From assembly GCA_012934845.2 (NCBI GenBank), contig WNNJ02000455.1, positions 62,001 through 126,000 on the forward strand: a stretch of DNA of 64,000 nucleotides, given 5' to 3'. This document shows positions 12,901 through 21,881 of the stretch, one piece after another (positions within the stretch are counted from its first letter, which is position 1; each line of letters starts with the position of its first letter). Below the pieces are notes generated by a model, which was not told the DNA's origin, did not search any database, and saw only the letters and a list, made by a program, of their open reading frames with translations. The position numbers were made by a program, and so were the translations under genes. Source of the stretch: Pomphorhynchus laevis. Taxonomy: Eukaryota; Acanthocephala; Palaeacanthocephala; Echinorhynchida; Pomphorhynchidae.

Positions 12901-14154
12901 TAACCTATGGTCACGAGCATTGGTTTGATTGAAAGGATAATATCTTGGATACAGGCGACCGATTGGACGTTCCCTTGCGGTATGGCCGGTCTTAGCCTTA
13001 GAGATAAGGTTAGAAATTCGGTCATCCAGTATGGACTCGTAGTAATGTCGCTGCTTCTCCATATCGAAGAAGGTCAGTTGAGATAGCTATGACACGTTCT
13101 AAGGATTTCTAGTGATAGCCTTCCTCGGAGGATTTTCCAGGCCGGACTCTCTAGAAAGAGACCTCGAGATTGACCTCGATACCGATAGAGAGATCATATC
13201 TTGAAACTGAGCGAAGACCGCCTTGGGCTATCTGAAAGATAAATCTGGTATGTTGCCCAGGATCGCGATGTCTATAGTAATTTAGTTCGTGCACTGCCTC
13301 CACGACCGGACACCCGGACCAGTGGTTGACGGGAAAAAATTATTAAAATGTAGGGACATCTATATTTAGACAAATAAAAGGTGTTCTTATGGGAGGTAAT
13401 AGTAACCCAATTCTAGCCGACTTATTTTTAAGCTTTATAGAATATTAATTTATTCATGTGTAAAAACTAAATCTAAAATATATAAATATATGAAATATGT
13501 TTAGATACATTGATGATATATGAGTATTTCACTCTAATAATTTTTATTCAATAAGTGAACAAATTTATCCAGGTCGCCTCACAATAAATCTTAATTATAT
13601 AAAGATATAAATATATACTCTTCATGTTTACCTCTAATTAACTGATCTTAATTGAGGAAATAAATTTATTTGCTTTTAGTCAGACACAAAAACTGTAATT
13701 TTCTGGAATATTTCTTTGCATATAACAATGTAGGAGTAGATTCGTGAAAATACAATTATAATCGCAAATATATTATCCTTAAATTTGTTTTCATAAAAGT
13801 ATCAAGTACGGACAACGTTGATGTGCAGAAAGTCAAGAAATATGAAGAATATTTTCAAGTTCAAAACAAACCTTCAAGTGATCTGGCCTTATTCTCAAGG
13901 TTTTCAAGTGAAACTTTGCGATTCAGTAAACAATTAAGATTTAGTTTAAATTCTTCCGCATCACAATTTAAAAAGGCTTTTGATTCTAAATTTTCTCTTT
14001 TGGAAAGAATCGATAGCATAGCTGTGCATGTTGAATAGGTGATTTTATCTAAATGAGAAAGCTTTGTAGTTGTTTCGAGATTGTATTTAAAGTATTACTT
14101 ACCATTTTGTTTAAGAGCAACTTCGTCACATATATTAAGAAATATGTCATTCAT
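600..14154 (-). CDS. COG4: COG4-like conserved oligomeric Golgi complex subunit, eight-exon gene
   Basis: COG4 is a subunit of the COG complex, a CATCHR-family tether for vesicle traffic within the Golgi. I join 14154-14103, 14048-13872, 7796-7674, 6397-5632, 5587-5403, 5358-5185, 2497-2366 and 943-600. All junctions are GT-AG, all phases agree, and the total is 1953 nt (650 aa plus stop). Landmarks I recall from animal COG4 are present. An N-terminal coiled region carries LENKARSLE, followed by MDGILKGLENADYNN (family: CMDGV..AL..EDYEQ). Next come IKRLSLLPIYDDC, then DLCQNLDRFVNLVKSNSFC (family: EVCSENISTLKKTLESDC). The C-terminal helical bundle has LSELSKLLGLSMTELLDRW (family: [20 protein letters not shown]). 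It is shorter than the roughly 785 aa human protein and strongly diverged. Introns 1, 4 and 5 are 44-54 bp; introns 2, 3, 6 and 7 are 1.3-6.1 kb and repeat-filled. ZW10 has a similar C-terminal fold but fits the N-terminal half less well. Confidence 0.75.
1530..1765. repeat. Diverged direct repeat pair in COG4-like intron 7
   Basis: About 80 bp at 1530-1607 recurs at 1683-1765 at roughly 80% identity (shared words AATAAAAT, GAATT, CCAG, TTAATCAAA, ATAAATGTAA). No coding potential is visible. Confidence 0.6.
2366..2497 (-). CDS. COG4: COG4-like exon 7 (short phase-1 exon)
   Basis: Acceptor ATTTTATAG and donor ATTG|GTGAGC bracket a 132-nt stretch, open in the one frame that joins phase-1 neighbours on both sides. 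It encodes QLEIFRKVKDIEVLMSIWVD and continues to RVLYCKI. It lies 2.7 kb from exon 6 and 1.4 kb from exon 8 and is an island of higher G+C in AT-rich intron. RNA evidence would settle it. Confidence 0.55.
2734..2835. repeat. Two-copy 51-bp tandem repeat
   Basis: The unit at 2734-2784 is repeated at 2785-2835 with two or three differences. It lies in intron 6 of the COG4-like gene. Confidence 0.85.
4345..4800 (+). repeat. Dispersed repeat R1, two degenerate units in intron 6
   Basis: The segment CAGAGGAAATACCTCATTAG ... CCTGATAACATAGCAGCTCC ... CTGATGATCTCTAATCC ... ATTCATAAAAATTGACTT recurs at 30350-30545 (minus), 58333-58705, 59458-59829 and 63866-64000. A second partial unit starts near 4675. 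There is no open frame. It may be a non-autonomous element; its ends are unclear. Confidence 0.65.
5185..5358 (-). CDS. COG4: COG4-like exon 6
   Basis: A 174-nt exon follows a 44-bp intron (5402-5359, acceptor TTTTTTAG) and ends at donor CAAG|GTAATA, phase 1 on both sides. It is open throughout and encodes residues around HNWSNCIGDTSRLISSIDHE. Confidence 0.65.
5403..5587 (-). CDS. COG4: COG4-like exon 5
   Basis: Acceptor GTTAACAG follows a 44-bp intron (5631-5588) and donor GGAC|GTAAGC ends the exon. It encodes DLCQNLDRFVNLVKSNSFC, which resembles the conserved VCSENIS motif region of COG4. The upstream ATG at 5601 lies in the intron and is not a start. Confidence 0.7.
5632..6397 (-). CDS. 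COG4: COG4-like exon 4 (largest exon)
   Basis: This 766-nt exon runs from acceptor AACTTGCAG to donor ATCGG|GTAAG and enters in phase 1 and leaves in phase 2. It encodes about 255 residues of mainly helical sequence, including ENADYNNMSVSQVVKFYHD near its start and SDILCIAKLKNIICCL near its end. Base composition is clearly richer in G+C than the flanking introns. Confidence 0.75.
7070..7500. repeat. Duplicated COG4-like exon 2 segment (displaced copy in intron 3)
   Basis: This copy matches 13564-14018 closely over about 430 bp, apart from a short indel near 7210. It contains the exon 2 sequence (7353-7500) and its donor, but the copy stops at GATAGCA and lacks the exon's acceptor. It lies downstream of exon 3 in transcription order, so it is a displaced pseudo-exon. 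The plus-strand open frame at 7176-7505 is a shadow. Confidence 0.8.
7674..7796 (-). CDS. COG4: COG4-like exon 3
   Basis: Acceptor ATTTTAG lies directly before 7796 and donor AAAG|GTACAA directly after 7674; the exon is phase 1 at both ends. It encodes DSFNFLCLNMADLKILESN and continues to LIDMDGILK, the best single match to COG4 (family: ISFTCNL...LDLAKNRL...CMDGV). Confidence 0.7.
8080..8111. repeat. Perfect hairpin, 15-bp arms, 2-nt loop
   Basis: TTGTAGAAAACGAAT (8080-8094) is followed after GA by its exact reverse complement (8097-8111). It lies inside intron 2 of the COG4-like gene. Confidence 0.95.
8410..8502. repeat. Perfect inverted repeat, 37-bp arms
   Basis: Arm 8410-8446 is the exact reverse complement of 8466-8502, with a 19-nt loop that itself repeats the word TAATGCCTAATAAACA found in the right arm. 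It does not look like transposon ends, since nothing lies between the arms. It is inside intron 2. Confidence 0.95.
9360..9597 (+). mobile_element. Penelope-like element P1, left part
   Basis: The plus strand reads FSTLYTNLDLVDIKEALEN, allowing for a frameshift. This is the Penelope reverse-transcriptase block around the (S)LYTN(I/L) motif. The element resumes at 13346 beyond a family C insertion. It is decayed by stops. Confidence 0.6.
9598..12535 (+). mobile_element. Family C non-LTR retrotransposon, decayed, inserted in PLE P1
   Basis: Endonuclease remnants come first: VVCAYAPN, then LLGDFNARDGS, then TWHQD and MIDFVIVSSDL, the APE-type order. The reverse transcriptase follows: VVPIFKEGDRRVCYNYRDIT, CGFRPGRGTTDQLF and FVDLEKAFDRVP. 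The C-terminal region has VKREFSLRAKLLVYHAIFVP and VCGITGRSLRDKVR. Many stops and frameshifts separate the pieces. I cannot name the clade with confidence, but closely similar proteins are common among animal LINEs. It interrupts a Penelope-like element, so it is younger than that element. Confidence 0.75.
12745..13345 (+). mobile_element. Second family C copy, 5'-truncated
   Basis: About 600 bp repeats the 3' part of the preceding element (from the KEIEKRVCAANAAM region to GACCAGTGGTTGACGGG) at roughly 80-85% identity. Both copies lie between the two halves of PLE P1. The 210 bp between them is AT-rich and unassigned. Confidence 0.75.
13346..13563 (+). mobile_element. Penelope-like element P1, right part with RT active site
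   Basis: The plus strand reads FRQIKGVLMGGNSNPILADL then FLSFIEY, and after a stop FRYIDDI. These are the Penelope RT blocks with QxxGVxMG and the YxDD catalytic box. It continues the left part at 9360-9597. Confidence 0.7.
13564..14018. repeat. Duplicated segment, copy in gene order
   Basis: This is the partner of 7070-7500. It carries most of functional exon 2 and begins exactly where the Penelope-like fragment to its left ends. Confidence 0.8.
13872..14048 (-). CDS. COG4: COG4-like exon 2, N-terminal coiled region
   Basis: The exon is open for 177 nt between acceptor CTCATTTAG and donor GAAG|GTTTGT, starting and ending in phase 1. It encodes the helical stretch around FKLNLNCLLNRKVSLENLE, which lines up with the family's coiled region before the LEGDARQL-type motif. 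Most of this exon is duplicated at 7353-7500. A plus-strand open frame over the same bases (13823-14038) is a shadow. Confidence 0.6.
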
Positions 14155-14162
14155 TAATAACT
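14103..14162 (-). CDS. COG4: COG4-like exon 1 (start codon at 14154-14152)
   Basis: The minus strand reads acceptor-like TTTGTAG, then a short exon with an ATG at 14154, then the strong donor ATG|GTAAGT. From this ATG the peptide MNDIFLNICDEVALKQN joins in phase 1 to the next exon across a 54-bp intron (14102-14049). The upstream TAG could instead make this an internal exon, so the start is the least certain part of the model. Confidence 0.55.
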
Positions 14163-14443
14163 CTACAAATATAAAACAATGATAGATTGAAGATGCTTAA
14201 TATTAAAATCAACGCATAAAAATTTATTAAACCTATCAACGAGCGATAACACAGAAAACAGTAAAACTATTGAGATAAAATAAGAAACTTGATTTGCAGA
14301 CATTTAGGTTCTTGACAAAGCATATAAGCCAATACTTAAATATAAATTAATTTTTCTTCATCATTAAAAATTGATTTATGGATAATGACTAAAAGAATCT
14401 TGTGCGAAAAAAAAAATGAAATCCAAAAATGATAAACACCTTA

Positions 14444-14901
14444 TTGGATTATAGCTATTTTGATAAATATTAACTTTGTTTGCGCATATGCATTTTAAAT
14501 AATCATCAACTACGTTTTATGCCATCATATATATTAACTATATTTATCAATATAAATATAGTTATATAATTTATATATATTATAATATAAATATAGTTAT
14601 ATAAATATAGTTTATATAAATACAAACTATATTTCGTTTAAAAAAAATTTATTTAAACTATAAAGCGTTTCTTCATTGGTATACTGATTAAGGAATGGAC
14701 GAAATTGAATTCACTGAAGCCGAATCGAATATGTACGATCTAATAAGCGAATATCAGCAATACCAAGAAGCCACAGCAGGTGATGAGGACCATGATATCA
14801 GTGATAGTTGTGCTTTGGATGAATTATATCACAATGGAATTTTAGAAGATCATTTCGTTAACGGATTATAGCTATTGTGATTAAATATTAACTGTGTTTG
14901 C
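14444..14901. repeat. Direct repeats bracketing the tubulin fragment
   Basis: About 40 bp at 14444-14483 recurs at 14862-14901 with four or five differences (shared GGATTATAGCTATT and AAATATTAACT). The tubulin fragment lies between them, and its stop codon falls inside the right copy. Confidence 0.7.
14662..14871 (+). pseudogene. Beta-tubulin C-terminal fragment, pseudogene
   Basis: The plus strand encodes KAFLHWYT, then a GAT TAA in place of the usual GGT GAA, then [13 protein letters not shown] and [11 protein letters not shown]. This is the signature C-terminal helix region of beta-tubulin. Upstream homology stops abruptly at 14662 and there is an in-frame stop at 14689-14691. The acidic tail is followed by an atypical [13 protein letters not shown] ending at TAG. 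Most likely it is a captured or retained 3' fragment rather than a gene. Confidence 0.8.
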
Positions 14902-15226
14902 TAACTTCGTATTAAGTCACATAAAAACTTTACGAATTTCAGAAAGTAAATAATAATTCAAAATAATTAATGTTGATCCATGTTTTGACATTTTGGAGCA
15001 GGATCAATAGAACACTGATTTATTTTTATATTTAATGGCTGCTGACAGCATCATAAGAAACAAAATATACGACATTTTAAAAATTTTCATTTTATTTTGA
15101 TCAATTCGTTCCATTTTTATAAAATGAATAATTTTAAAATCATTGTATGGCTTATTTTTAGCCAGATATAAAATTAAAATAAATTAATGTTCTTTTTACT
15201 CTGCTCGAAAATTCTAAATAATTATT
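14902..15226. other. Gene-free AT-rich spacer
   Basis: No element or gene is recognised between the tubulin fragment's right repeat and the first 56-bp motif. Confidence 0.5.
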
Positions 15227-15282
15227 GTTCGTAAATATGGGCCAAAACAACAAACAGCAGATCTAGTCAAAGCTTATTTGAG
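15227..15282 (+). repeat. 56-bp motif, copy 1 (family A 5'-UTR-like)
   Basis: GTTCGTAAATATGGGCC, then AAC(A)AACAGCAGAT, ending TCAAAGCTTATTTGAG. It recurs at 15505-15560 and 22823-22877, where the third copy is the start of a family A element. Confidence 0.8.
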
Positions 15283-15504
15283 TACAGCTTAACACAATAG
15301 TAAATATACGAAATTTCTGTAACATCAAAAAGTTAGATTTTTACCTTCGAAATTTTTTTAAATACACTTTGTATAAAGTGATTTACCAATATAATATAAA
15401 TACAGAATATGTGAGTTAAATAAATTGCTTTTCAAATATTCATTTATAATTATTTCCTTGCAGAGAATATTAAATATTTATCGATCCTAAGTTAAAAGAT
15501 TATT

Positions 15505-15560
15505 GTTTGTAAATGTGGGCCAGAATAACGAACAACATATCGAGTCAAAGCTTATTTGAG
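15505..15560 (+). repeat. 56-bp motif, copy 2, abutting the 3' tip of family A copy A1
   Basis: GTTTGTAAATGTGGGCC ... GTCAAAGCTTATTTGAG ends exactly where the A1 3' tail (CAAGTAAGGGTTTTATT) begins. The spacing to copy 1 is 278 bp. Confidence 0.8.
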
Positions 15561-16166
15561 CAAGTAAGGGTTTTATTAAAAAATACAACCGATCAAATAA
15601 ACTAGATAACATAATTAACAAAACAGAGTGTACGACAAATCAACCAACAGACTGCAATTTGCACTGGTCTTCTTATTCCCACTTTTACGGCCTCAAATCC
15701 AGGGGGATCTGAGCCCCCAACCGATCCAACACGCCGCCTTCCGACTGAACCACCCGGGGTCTTTCACCCCCGAAGAATCTAATCAACGCGAACTATGCTG
15801 AAAAACGAGAGACGATGAGCTTAAGATACCTTATCCTTTGCTCCGGGGAACGTCCTCTCGAAAAGAAGACTAATCCCAAGAGAGCCCAGGTACCCCAAAG
15901 GCGTACCTGGGTTTTCCCTTTCAATGACAGATGCTGAGCCCGTTCCAGGGTCCACCTAGCTTTCTTCAGGATTCGTTTAAGTCTACCCAGGTCAGCTTTC
16001 GCCAACCAGTTTACCGTAACGGTGAACCCCAGGTATTTTACTCGACTTGTGAAGGTGGGAAGTGGTTCAGAGGCAAATATAAGGAGAGCGCGAGAGTGCT
16101 AATCTCTTAAGTTTTTCTTAGTTGCAGGGGTGCCATGAAAGACAACCGCCTGCGATTTGGCGGAGT

Positions 16167-16751
16167 TTAAAATAAGATTGGATGGGGCAACTGATCTTTT
16201 AATCTTAAAAAGAAACGGCTGATGTCAGAGACTACGCCTTTACACCTGTGTCCAGTGAACAGGGCTGCGGTGTCATCAGCGTACATCACTAGACGTTGTT
16301 CGCGTTTAAATATTTTGAATAGGTTAATGGAAGCAGCAAGATATAAGATGGAAGAAAGTGGGGATCCTTGAGGTACACCCGTAATAGTGTAGAACTGACG
16401 CGCATCAGGGTCGTCTTCATAGTAAAAACGCTTGGTATACAGCAGGATCTCCACTCTGTTCACAATTCTCGCAAGAAACACGAGGGACCTAAGAGAAGAG
16501 ATAACAAAAGGAATGAATATGCGGTCAAACGCAGCAGAAAAATCAAGGAAAACAGCCACAACTAGAGGATGGCTATTATCCCGACAAAACTGCTTCACCT
16601 CATCAACTGTTGAATGTGTCGAGCGACCTTTGACGAACCCATGAAAACCTTTTGGGATCAAATTATACCTACTTAAATAGTCGCGGATTTTACGCGCAAG
16701 CGCTTTTTCGTAAATCAACACGAGGGCATTTTGAATCGAAATGGGTCGCAA
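16167..16751 (-). pseudogene. Copy A1 reverse-transcriptase core (longest open part)
   Basis: The 194-codon frame covers RT blocks from RPISIQNALVLIYEKALARK through AVFLDFSAAFDR, GVPQGSPLSSILYL and the catalytic YADD. It is fused to neither the endonuclease nor the C-terminal part because of frameshifts, so it is a fragment of ORF2 and not a separate gene. Confidence 0.85.
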
Positions 16752-16761
16752 ATCTATAGGG

Positions 16762-16798
16762 CATGAACAGGATTTTTTCTTAAAAAATCCTGTTCATG
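16762..16798. repeat. Secondary perfect hairpin inside copy A1
   Basis: CATGAACAGGATTTTTT (16762-16778), loop CTT, then the exact reverse complement (16782-16798). Copies A2, A5 and A6 have no second arm at this place. Confidence 0.95.
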
Positions 16799-18296
16799 GA
16801 TATTGATATCACAATCGAATGGGGAGGCTAAAAGCATTGTGATGGCCACCACTCTTCTCTGATCAGCTGTCAAAAGCTGATAGACCCGAGAAGAAAGTGG
16901 AGCGACGGATTTAGACGTGCCCGGGAGTGAACCCCAAGAGTTAAGGATATCCGTAACATATAGATCCCTACCACTGAAGTTACACCGAGGCGGAATTGGT
17001 TGAGGTAATTAAGTGGCTCCATAGTTGTGTAGGGCTAGTGACTCCTCCAAAACTTTATCAAGGCCTACATTCCCTATCCAACCCAATGCTCTATCCTTCC
17101 AGCAAACAAACTTCTCCTTCTTGAAAATCTTCCAAAAGGAAGACTGAGAAGGATTAAGATGAGCAATACTCATCATATCCCTACTCAGCTGGAACCTATA
17201 TCTAGTGTTCCAGTATTCATTCGAGAGAGCCTGTCTGGAGGAAACAGAGAGATTAGGGAGGTTAAGCAGTTTCGCTAGGACCTTGAGTTTCGTCGGAGTG
17301 GGATTGTATATACGACCTTTATAGGTAGTCGATAAAATCGCGGTAGCTTGCGAAAAGAGGTAGGTATTAAATTCGGTCAGACTCTCATTTCCTATTCTGG
17401 GAAAGAGTTGGATAGCCGCTTGAAAAAAGGCCACTTTGATCGGGTCAAAGTGGAATCTTCTCCGAAGTAGCGTATCCTCTTCTATCCGCCAGCGAATTAG
17501 ATCATGAGATGTGGACAGATGCTGTCGCGACTGCTCCGTGCAAAAGGGTTTTAACAACCACCTCTCGTGGAGCAGTAATAAGTCGAGGAGTGAATTCGTT
17601 GATGTGCAATGAAAGGTGGGAGACGGTGGTTTGTGAATAAGATAACCGTTCCTGGCTCAGCAGAGTGCAGCATTAATCCAACGACCAGTTCGGTCGTTGA
17701 AGTCACCTAGCACCATGTCATATCCGCTATCGATAATAGCATCCAGGAGGTCACGGTTCTTGTGAATCTCTCCTGGACGAATGTAGACGTTGGCTAGACT
17801 GAGGAGTTTACCGTTGGTTAACGAGTGAAACTACCAAAACAAGACAGGGCTGGACATGAGTAATTTAGCAAGAGGGAGGACCTTAAAGAGCACTTAACTA
17901 GGATCAAGAGTCCTTGATATGAAGAGGAGTGAGGTGGGTCATGTACGGAATATAGTGGGAACAAATTTGATGTGGGAAATATCGAGTAAAGTCCTGGTTG
18001 AGACGGATAGACCACGTCTCCTCAAAGACTATAACATCTGCATCACTGCCAGATAGAAGTCTAAGGGCAGAAGCTCATCCCGAATTCCACTGAAGAATAT
18101 TCAGTGAAAAATGCTCATTAGCACTCTGCATTATGTTAGGTAAGCTGGGTGGGTTTGCCTCATCCCTAGACGGAGCTAGTGGGCAGGAGGTTGCCTCCTC
18201 GTCCACCAACGCCGCCAAGAGTGGGAACTTGTCCACAGGCGATATCTTCATTTCCCATGATTAAAGCGCATCTTTGCTTTATCAATTTGCCAACTT

Positions 18297-19182
18297 TTAC
18301 AGGGGGAACTGTGGGGGCAGACGCACCCGCTTCTTAGAATGTGGCATCGTCAGTTCCGGCATCGTCGTCTTGGGAATATTTGTAGTTCCAAGTAGGGCGG
18401 ATACAAGAGAGGACATCATACGTTCCATTTGACCCAGAATGAATTTTTTGTTTTCATCCATCAACTGGATGATGTCTTTGTTAGACATTCTGTCAGTAGC
18501 GGTAAGGGAATAAGAATCAGTAGAAGATCTTAGATTCTTAGGTGCTTGACTTGCCAAGGTTCGTTGATAGGCTTTGAAATGCCTGCATCTCTTGTACCAG
18601 GCGGGGTGGTCCACGGGGGAAGCCCCGCACTTCTCCCCGTTTAGAAGATAATCGCAGGAGTCTGAACCACATTCTCCGCAGACTCTAGTAGAAGAACAGG
18701 TTGACCCCAGTGTCCCCACTTGTGGCATACGTTAGAGTTCGGGTAGGGCAAGTTATCTTGTTCCAGTATAGTGAATATTAAGTTATACCCCAAAAAGGGG
18801 TTTGAGGCCGATCTTGCAGAGTTTCTGCGTGGCCAGTTTCAACGGTACAGAACGCTATCGGCAAATCCTGGCCAATCTTTGACTTAACTGTACGAACAGA
18901 GCATATCTTATACATCAATTCTAATGAAATCTAGTCATCCTCCTCTAACTGGGGAGGGAAATTGGAAATTTTGACTGTAGCCAAAATAGGCTTTAGCTGT
19001 TGATTACCAAAATGGGCAAGATTTTTTACAAAATGTTTTTCATATTCGTGCATTAAATCAGAATTGGCAAAGGATCTATTCATACTAGCTTCAAACATAA
19101 GAACAGAATTGAAAATAGCTCTGCTATTATACTTCATTACAAAATCTCTTTGGAAATAATTGAAAGGCTTATACCTTTCCAT
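18297..19182 (-). pseudogene. Copy A1 ORF1 (gag-like, zinc knuckles), broken
   Basis: Two frames carry it: 18931-19182 (KPILATVKISNFPP, an ORF1 core motif shared with the other copies) and 18297-18728 (Cys-rich knuckles, then a Met-rich helical tail). In Jockey-type elements this protein binds the element RNA. Stops and frame changes separate the parts. Confidence 0.75.
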
Positions 19183-19432
19183 GGGCTGGGAAAACGCAAT
19201 TATTGCCAGATTGTTAAGTTTTGGAATATTGGGAGTACCCCAGTATTGTTTTGAAAATTAGATAACAAATTACTTATTTCCAGCTCCCTTTTTGAATTAA
19301 TAAGGATTTTCTTAATAAAAAAGAGATAACATGTTACACATAAAGGGATAAATAAGTAAATTAGTTATAAAAAGTTAAGTCAACAGTGAGACTGCATATT
19401 CTTCATAATCACTTCTTCTCATTGCGTAGGCC

Positions 19433-21877
19433 TCAAATCCATGGGGATCTGAGCCCCCAACCAATCCAACACGCCGCTTTCCGATTGAACCACCCGGGGT
19501 CTTTCACTCCCCGAAGAATCCAATCGGCGCGGACGATGCTGGGTAAGCGCGAGACAAGGAGCTTCAGAAACCTTAGTCTTTGCTCTGGGGGACGTCCTCT
19601 AGAGAAGAAGACTAATCCCGAGATAGCCCAGGTACCCCAAAGGCGCACCTGGTTTTTCCCATTTAACGACAGATGCTGGGCCCGTTTCAGAGCCCAACTA
19701 GCTCTCTTCAGGATACGTTTGAGTCTATCTAGGTCGGCTTTAGCCGACCAGTTCACCGAAACGGTGAACCCCAGGTATTTTACTCGACTTGTGAAGGTAG
19801 GGAGTGGTTCAGAGGCAAATATGGAGGAGAGCGCAGAGAGTGCTAGTCTCTTAAGTTTTTGCTTTGTCGCAGGGGAGCCATGAAAGACAACCACCTGCGA
19901 TTTAGCGGAGTTTAGAATAAGATTGGACTTGGGTAACTGGTCTTTTAATCTTAAAAAGAAACGGCTGATGTCTGAGACTACGTCCTTACACCTGCGTCCA
20001 GAGAACAGGGCTGTGGTGTCATCAGCGTACACCACTAGACGTTGCTGTCGTTTAAATATTTTGAATAGATTGATGGAGGCAGCAAGATATAAGATAGGAG
20101 AGAGGGGAACCTTGAGGCACACCCGTAATAGGGTAGAACTGACGCGCATCAGGGTCATCATCATAGTAAAATCGCTTGGTATACAGCAGTATCTCCACCC
20201 TGTTAACAATTCTTGCAGGCAACCCGAGGGACCTGAGAGAAGAGATAACAAAAGGTATTGATATACGGTCAAATGCAGCGGAAAAATCAAGGAAAACAGC
20301 CACAACGAGTTGATGGCTATTCTCCCGACAGAACCGTTGCACCTCACCCACTGCTGAATGGACCGAGCGACTTTTGACGAACCCATGGAAACCGGGTGGG
20401 ATTAAATTTCGCTTACTTAGATGATCGCGGATTCTACGCGCAAGCGCTTTTTCGTAGATCGAAACGAGGGAATTTTGAATCGAAATTGGCCGCAGGTCTT
20501 TAGGACATGAGACCGGATGCTTTTTTGGAATAAAAATTCTTTTGCTAATGTTGATGCCGGCCACATCGGATGGGGTGGCTAATAGCATTGTTACGGCCAC
20601 CTCCCTTCTTTGATCAGCTGTCAAAAGCTGACATACACGAGAAGAGAGTGGAGCGACGGAATTGGAGGTGCCCTGTAGAGGCCCCCAGGCGTTGAGAATA
20701 TCTGGCACAGATAAGTCTCTACTCCTGAAGTCTCCCCAGAGCGGGATTGGTTGCGGTGATTGAGTGGCTCCATAATTATGTAGGGCTAGTGACTCCTCCA
20801 AAACTTTGTCAAGGCCTATACTACCGATCCACCCCACAGCCTTATCCCTCCAGCAAACAAACTTCTCCCTCTTGAATATCTTCCAGAAGGAAGACTGAGA
20901 AGGGTTAAGACGAGCGATACTCGCCCTATCCCTACTCAGCTGGAACCAGTATCTGGTGCGCCAGTACTCGTTCGAGATAGTCTGTTTGGCAGAAGAAGAG
21001 AGAGAAGGGAGGTTAAGTAGTCTAGCTAGGACCTTGAGTTTTGTCGGAGTGGGACAAAAACTCGACCTATATAGGTTGTCGAGAGAAACGCGGTAGCTTG
21101 CGAAGAGAGATAGGAGTTAAATTCGGTTAAACTCTCATTACCAATTCGGGGAAAGCGTTGGATGGCTGCATGGAAGAAAGCCACTCTGATCGGATCAAAG
21201 TGGAATCTTCTTCGAAGCAGCGTATCCTCCTCTATCCGCCAACGAATTAAATCATGAGAGGTGGACAGATGTTGACGCGATTGCTCGGTACAGAGGGGTT
21301 TAAACAACCACCTCTTATGTAGCAATAGTAAGTCGAGGAGTGAATTCGTTGATGTGCAATGAAAGGTTGGGGAGGGTGGTTTATGAATAAGATAACCGTT
21401 CCTGGCTCTGCGGAGGGCTGCATTAATCCAACGACCAGTTCTGTCGTTGAAGTCACCTAGTATCATGTCATAGCCGCCGTCAATAATCCCATCCAGAAGG
21501 TCACGGTTCTTGTGAATCTCCCCTGGACGAATGTAAACGTTGGCAAGACTGATGCGTTTACCGTTCTTAACGAGTGAGACTACTAGACAAGACAGGGCTG
21601 GACAAGAGTAATTTAGCAAGAGGGAAGATCTTAAAGAGCACTTAACTAAGGTCAAGAGTCCTTGAGAAGAAGAGGAATGAGGCGGGGTTATGTACGGAGT
21701 ATAGTGTGAATAAATGTGCTTAGGGATAAATCGAGTAATGTCCTGGGGGAGACGGATAGACCGCGTCTGCTGAAGGACTATAACATCTGCGTCTCTACCA
21801 GATAAAAGTCTAAGGGCAGAAGCACCTCCCGAATTCCACTGAAGAATATTCAGTGAAGGCTCAGGCTTACTCACCAT
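19433..21877 (-). pseudogene. Copy A2 ORF2: APE endonuclease and reverse transcriptase, frameshifted
   Basis: ORF2 starts at ATG 21877 with LNILQWNSGG. Endonuclease boxes follow: DVIVLQQTR, LANVYIRPGE, ILGDFNDRTGRW, TSTNSLLDLLLL and SHDLIRW. RT boxes in frames 20837-20052 and 20386-19433 include RPISIQNSLVSIYEKALARR, VFLDFSAAFDRISIPFV, TGVPQGSPLS and VVYADDTTALFSGRR. The C-terminal part has RVKYLGFTVSVNWSAKADLD. Frame breaks occur near 21030 and 20070. The product would nick target DNA and copy the element RNA. It is too broken to be active. Confidence 0.85.
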
Positions 21878-21881
21878 TGTG

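Larger units (their letters stand above)
15561..19344 (-). mobile_element. Family A Jockey-like retrotransposon, copy A1 (decayed)
   Basis: The element reads from high to low coordinates: ORF1 remnants at about 19182-18297, ORF2 at 18132-15690, and a 3' UTR ending in a TAAG-rich tail at 15561. ORF2 shows LNILQWNSG, SHDLIR, GFVKGRSTHSTVDEV, VFLDFSAAFDRI, GVPQGSPLS and VMYADDTAALF. ORF1 has Cys/His knuckles (CGECGSDSC, HPAWYKRC). Several frameshifts and stops make it inactive. The RT carries a secondary hairpin at 16762-16798. Copy A2 lies head to tail behind it. Confidence 0.85.
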
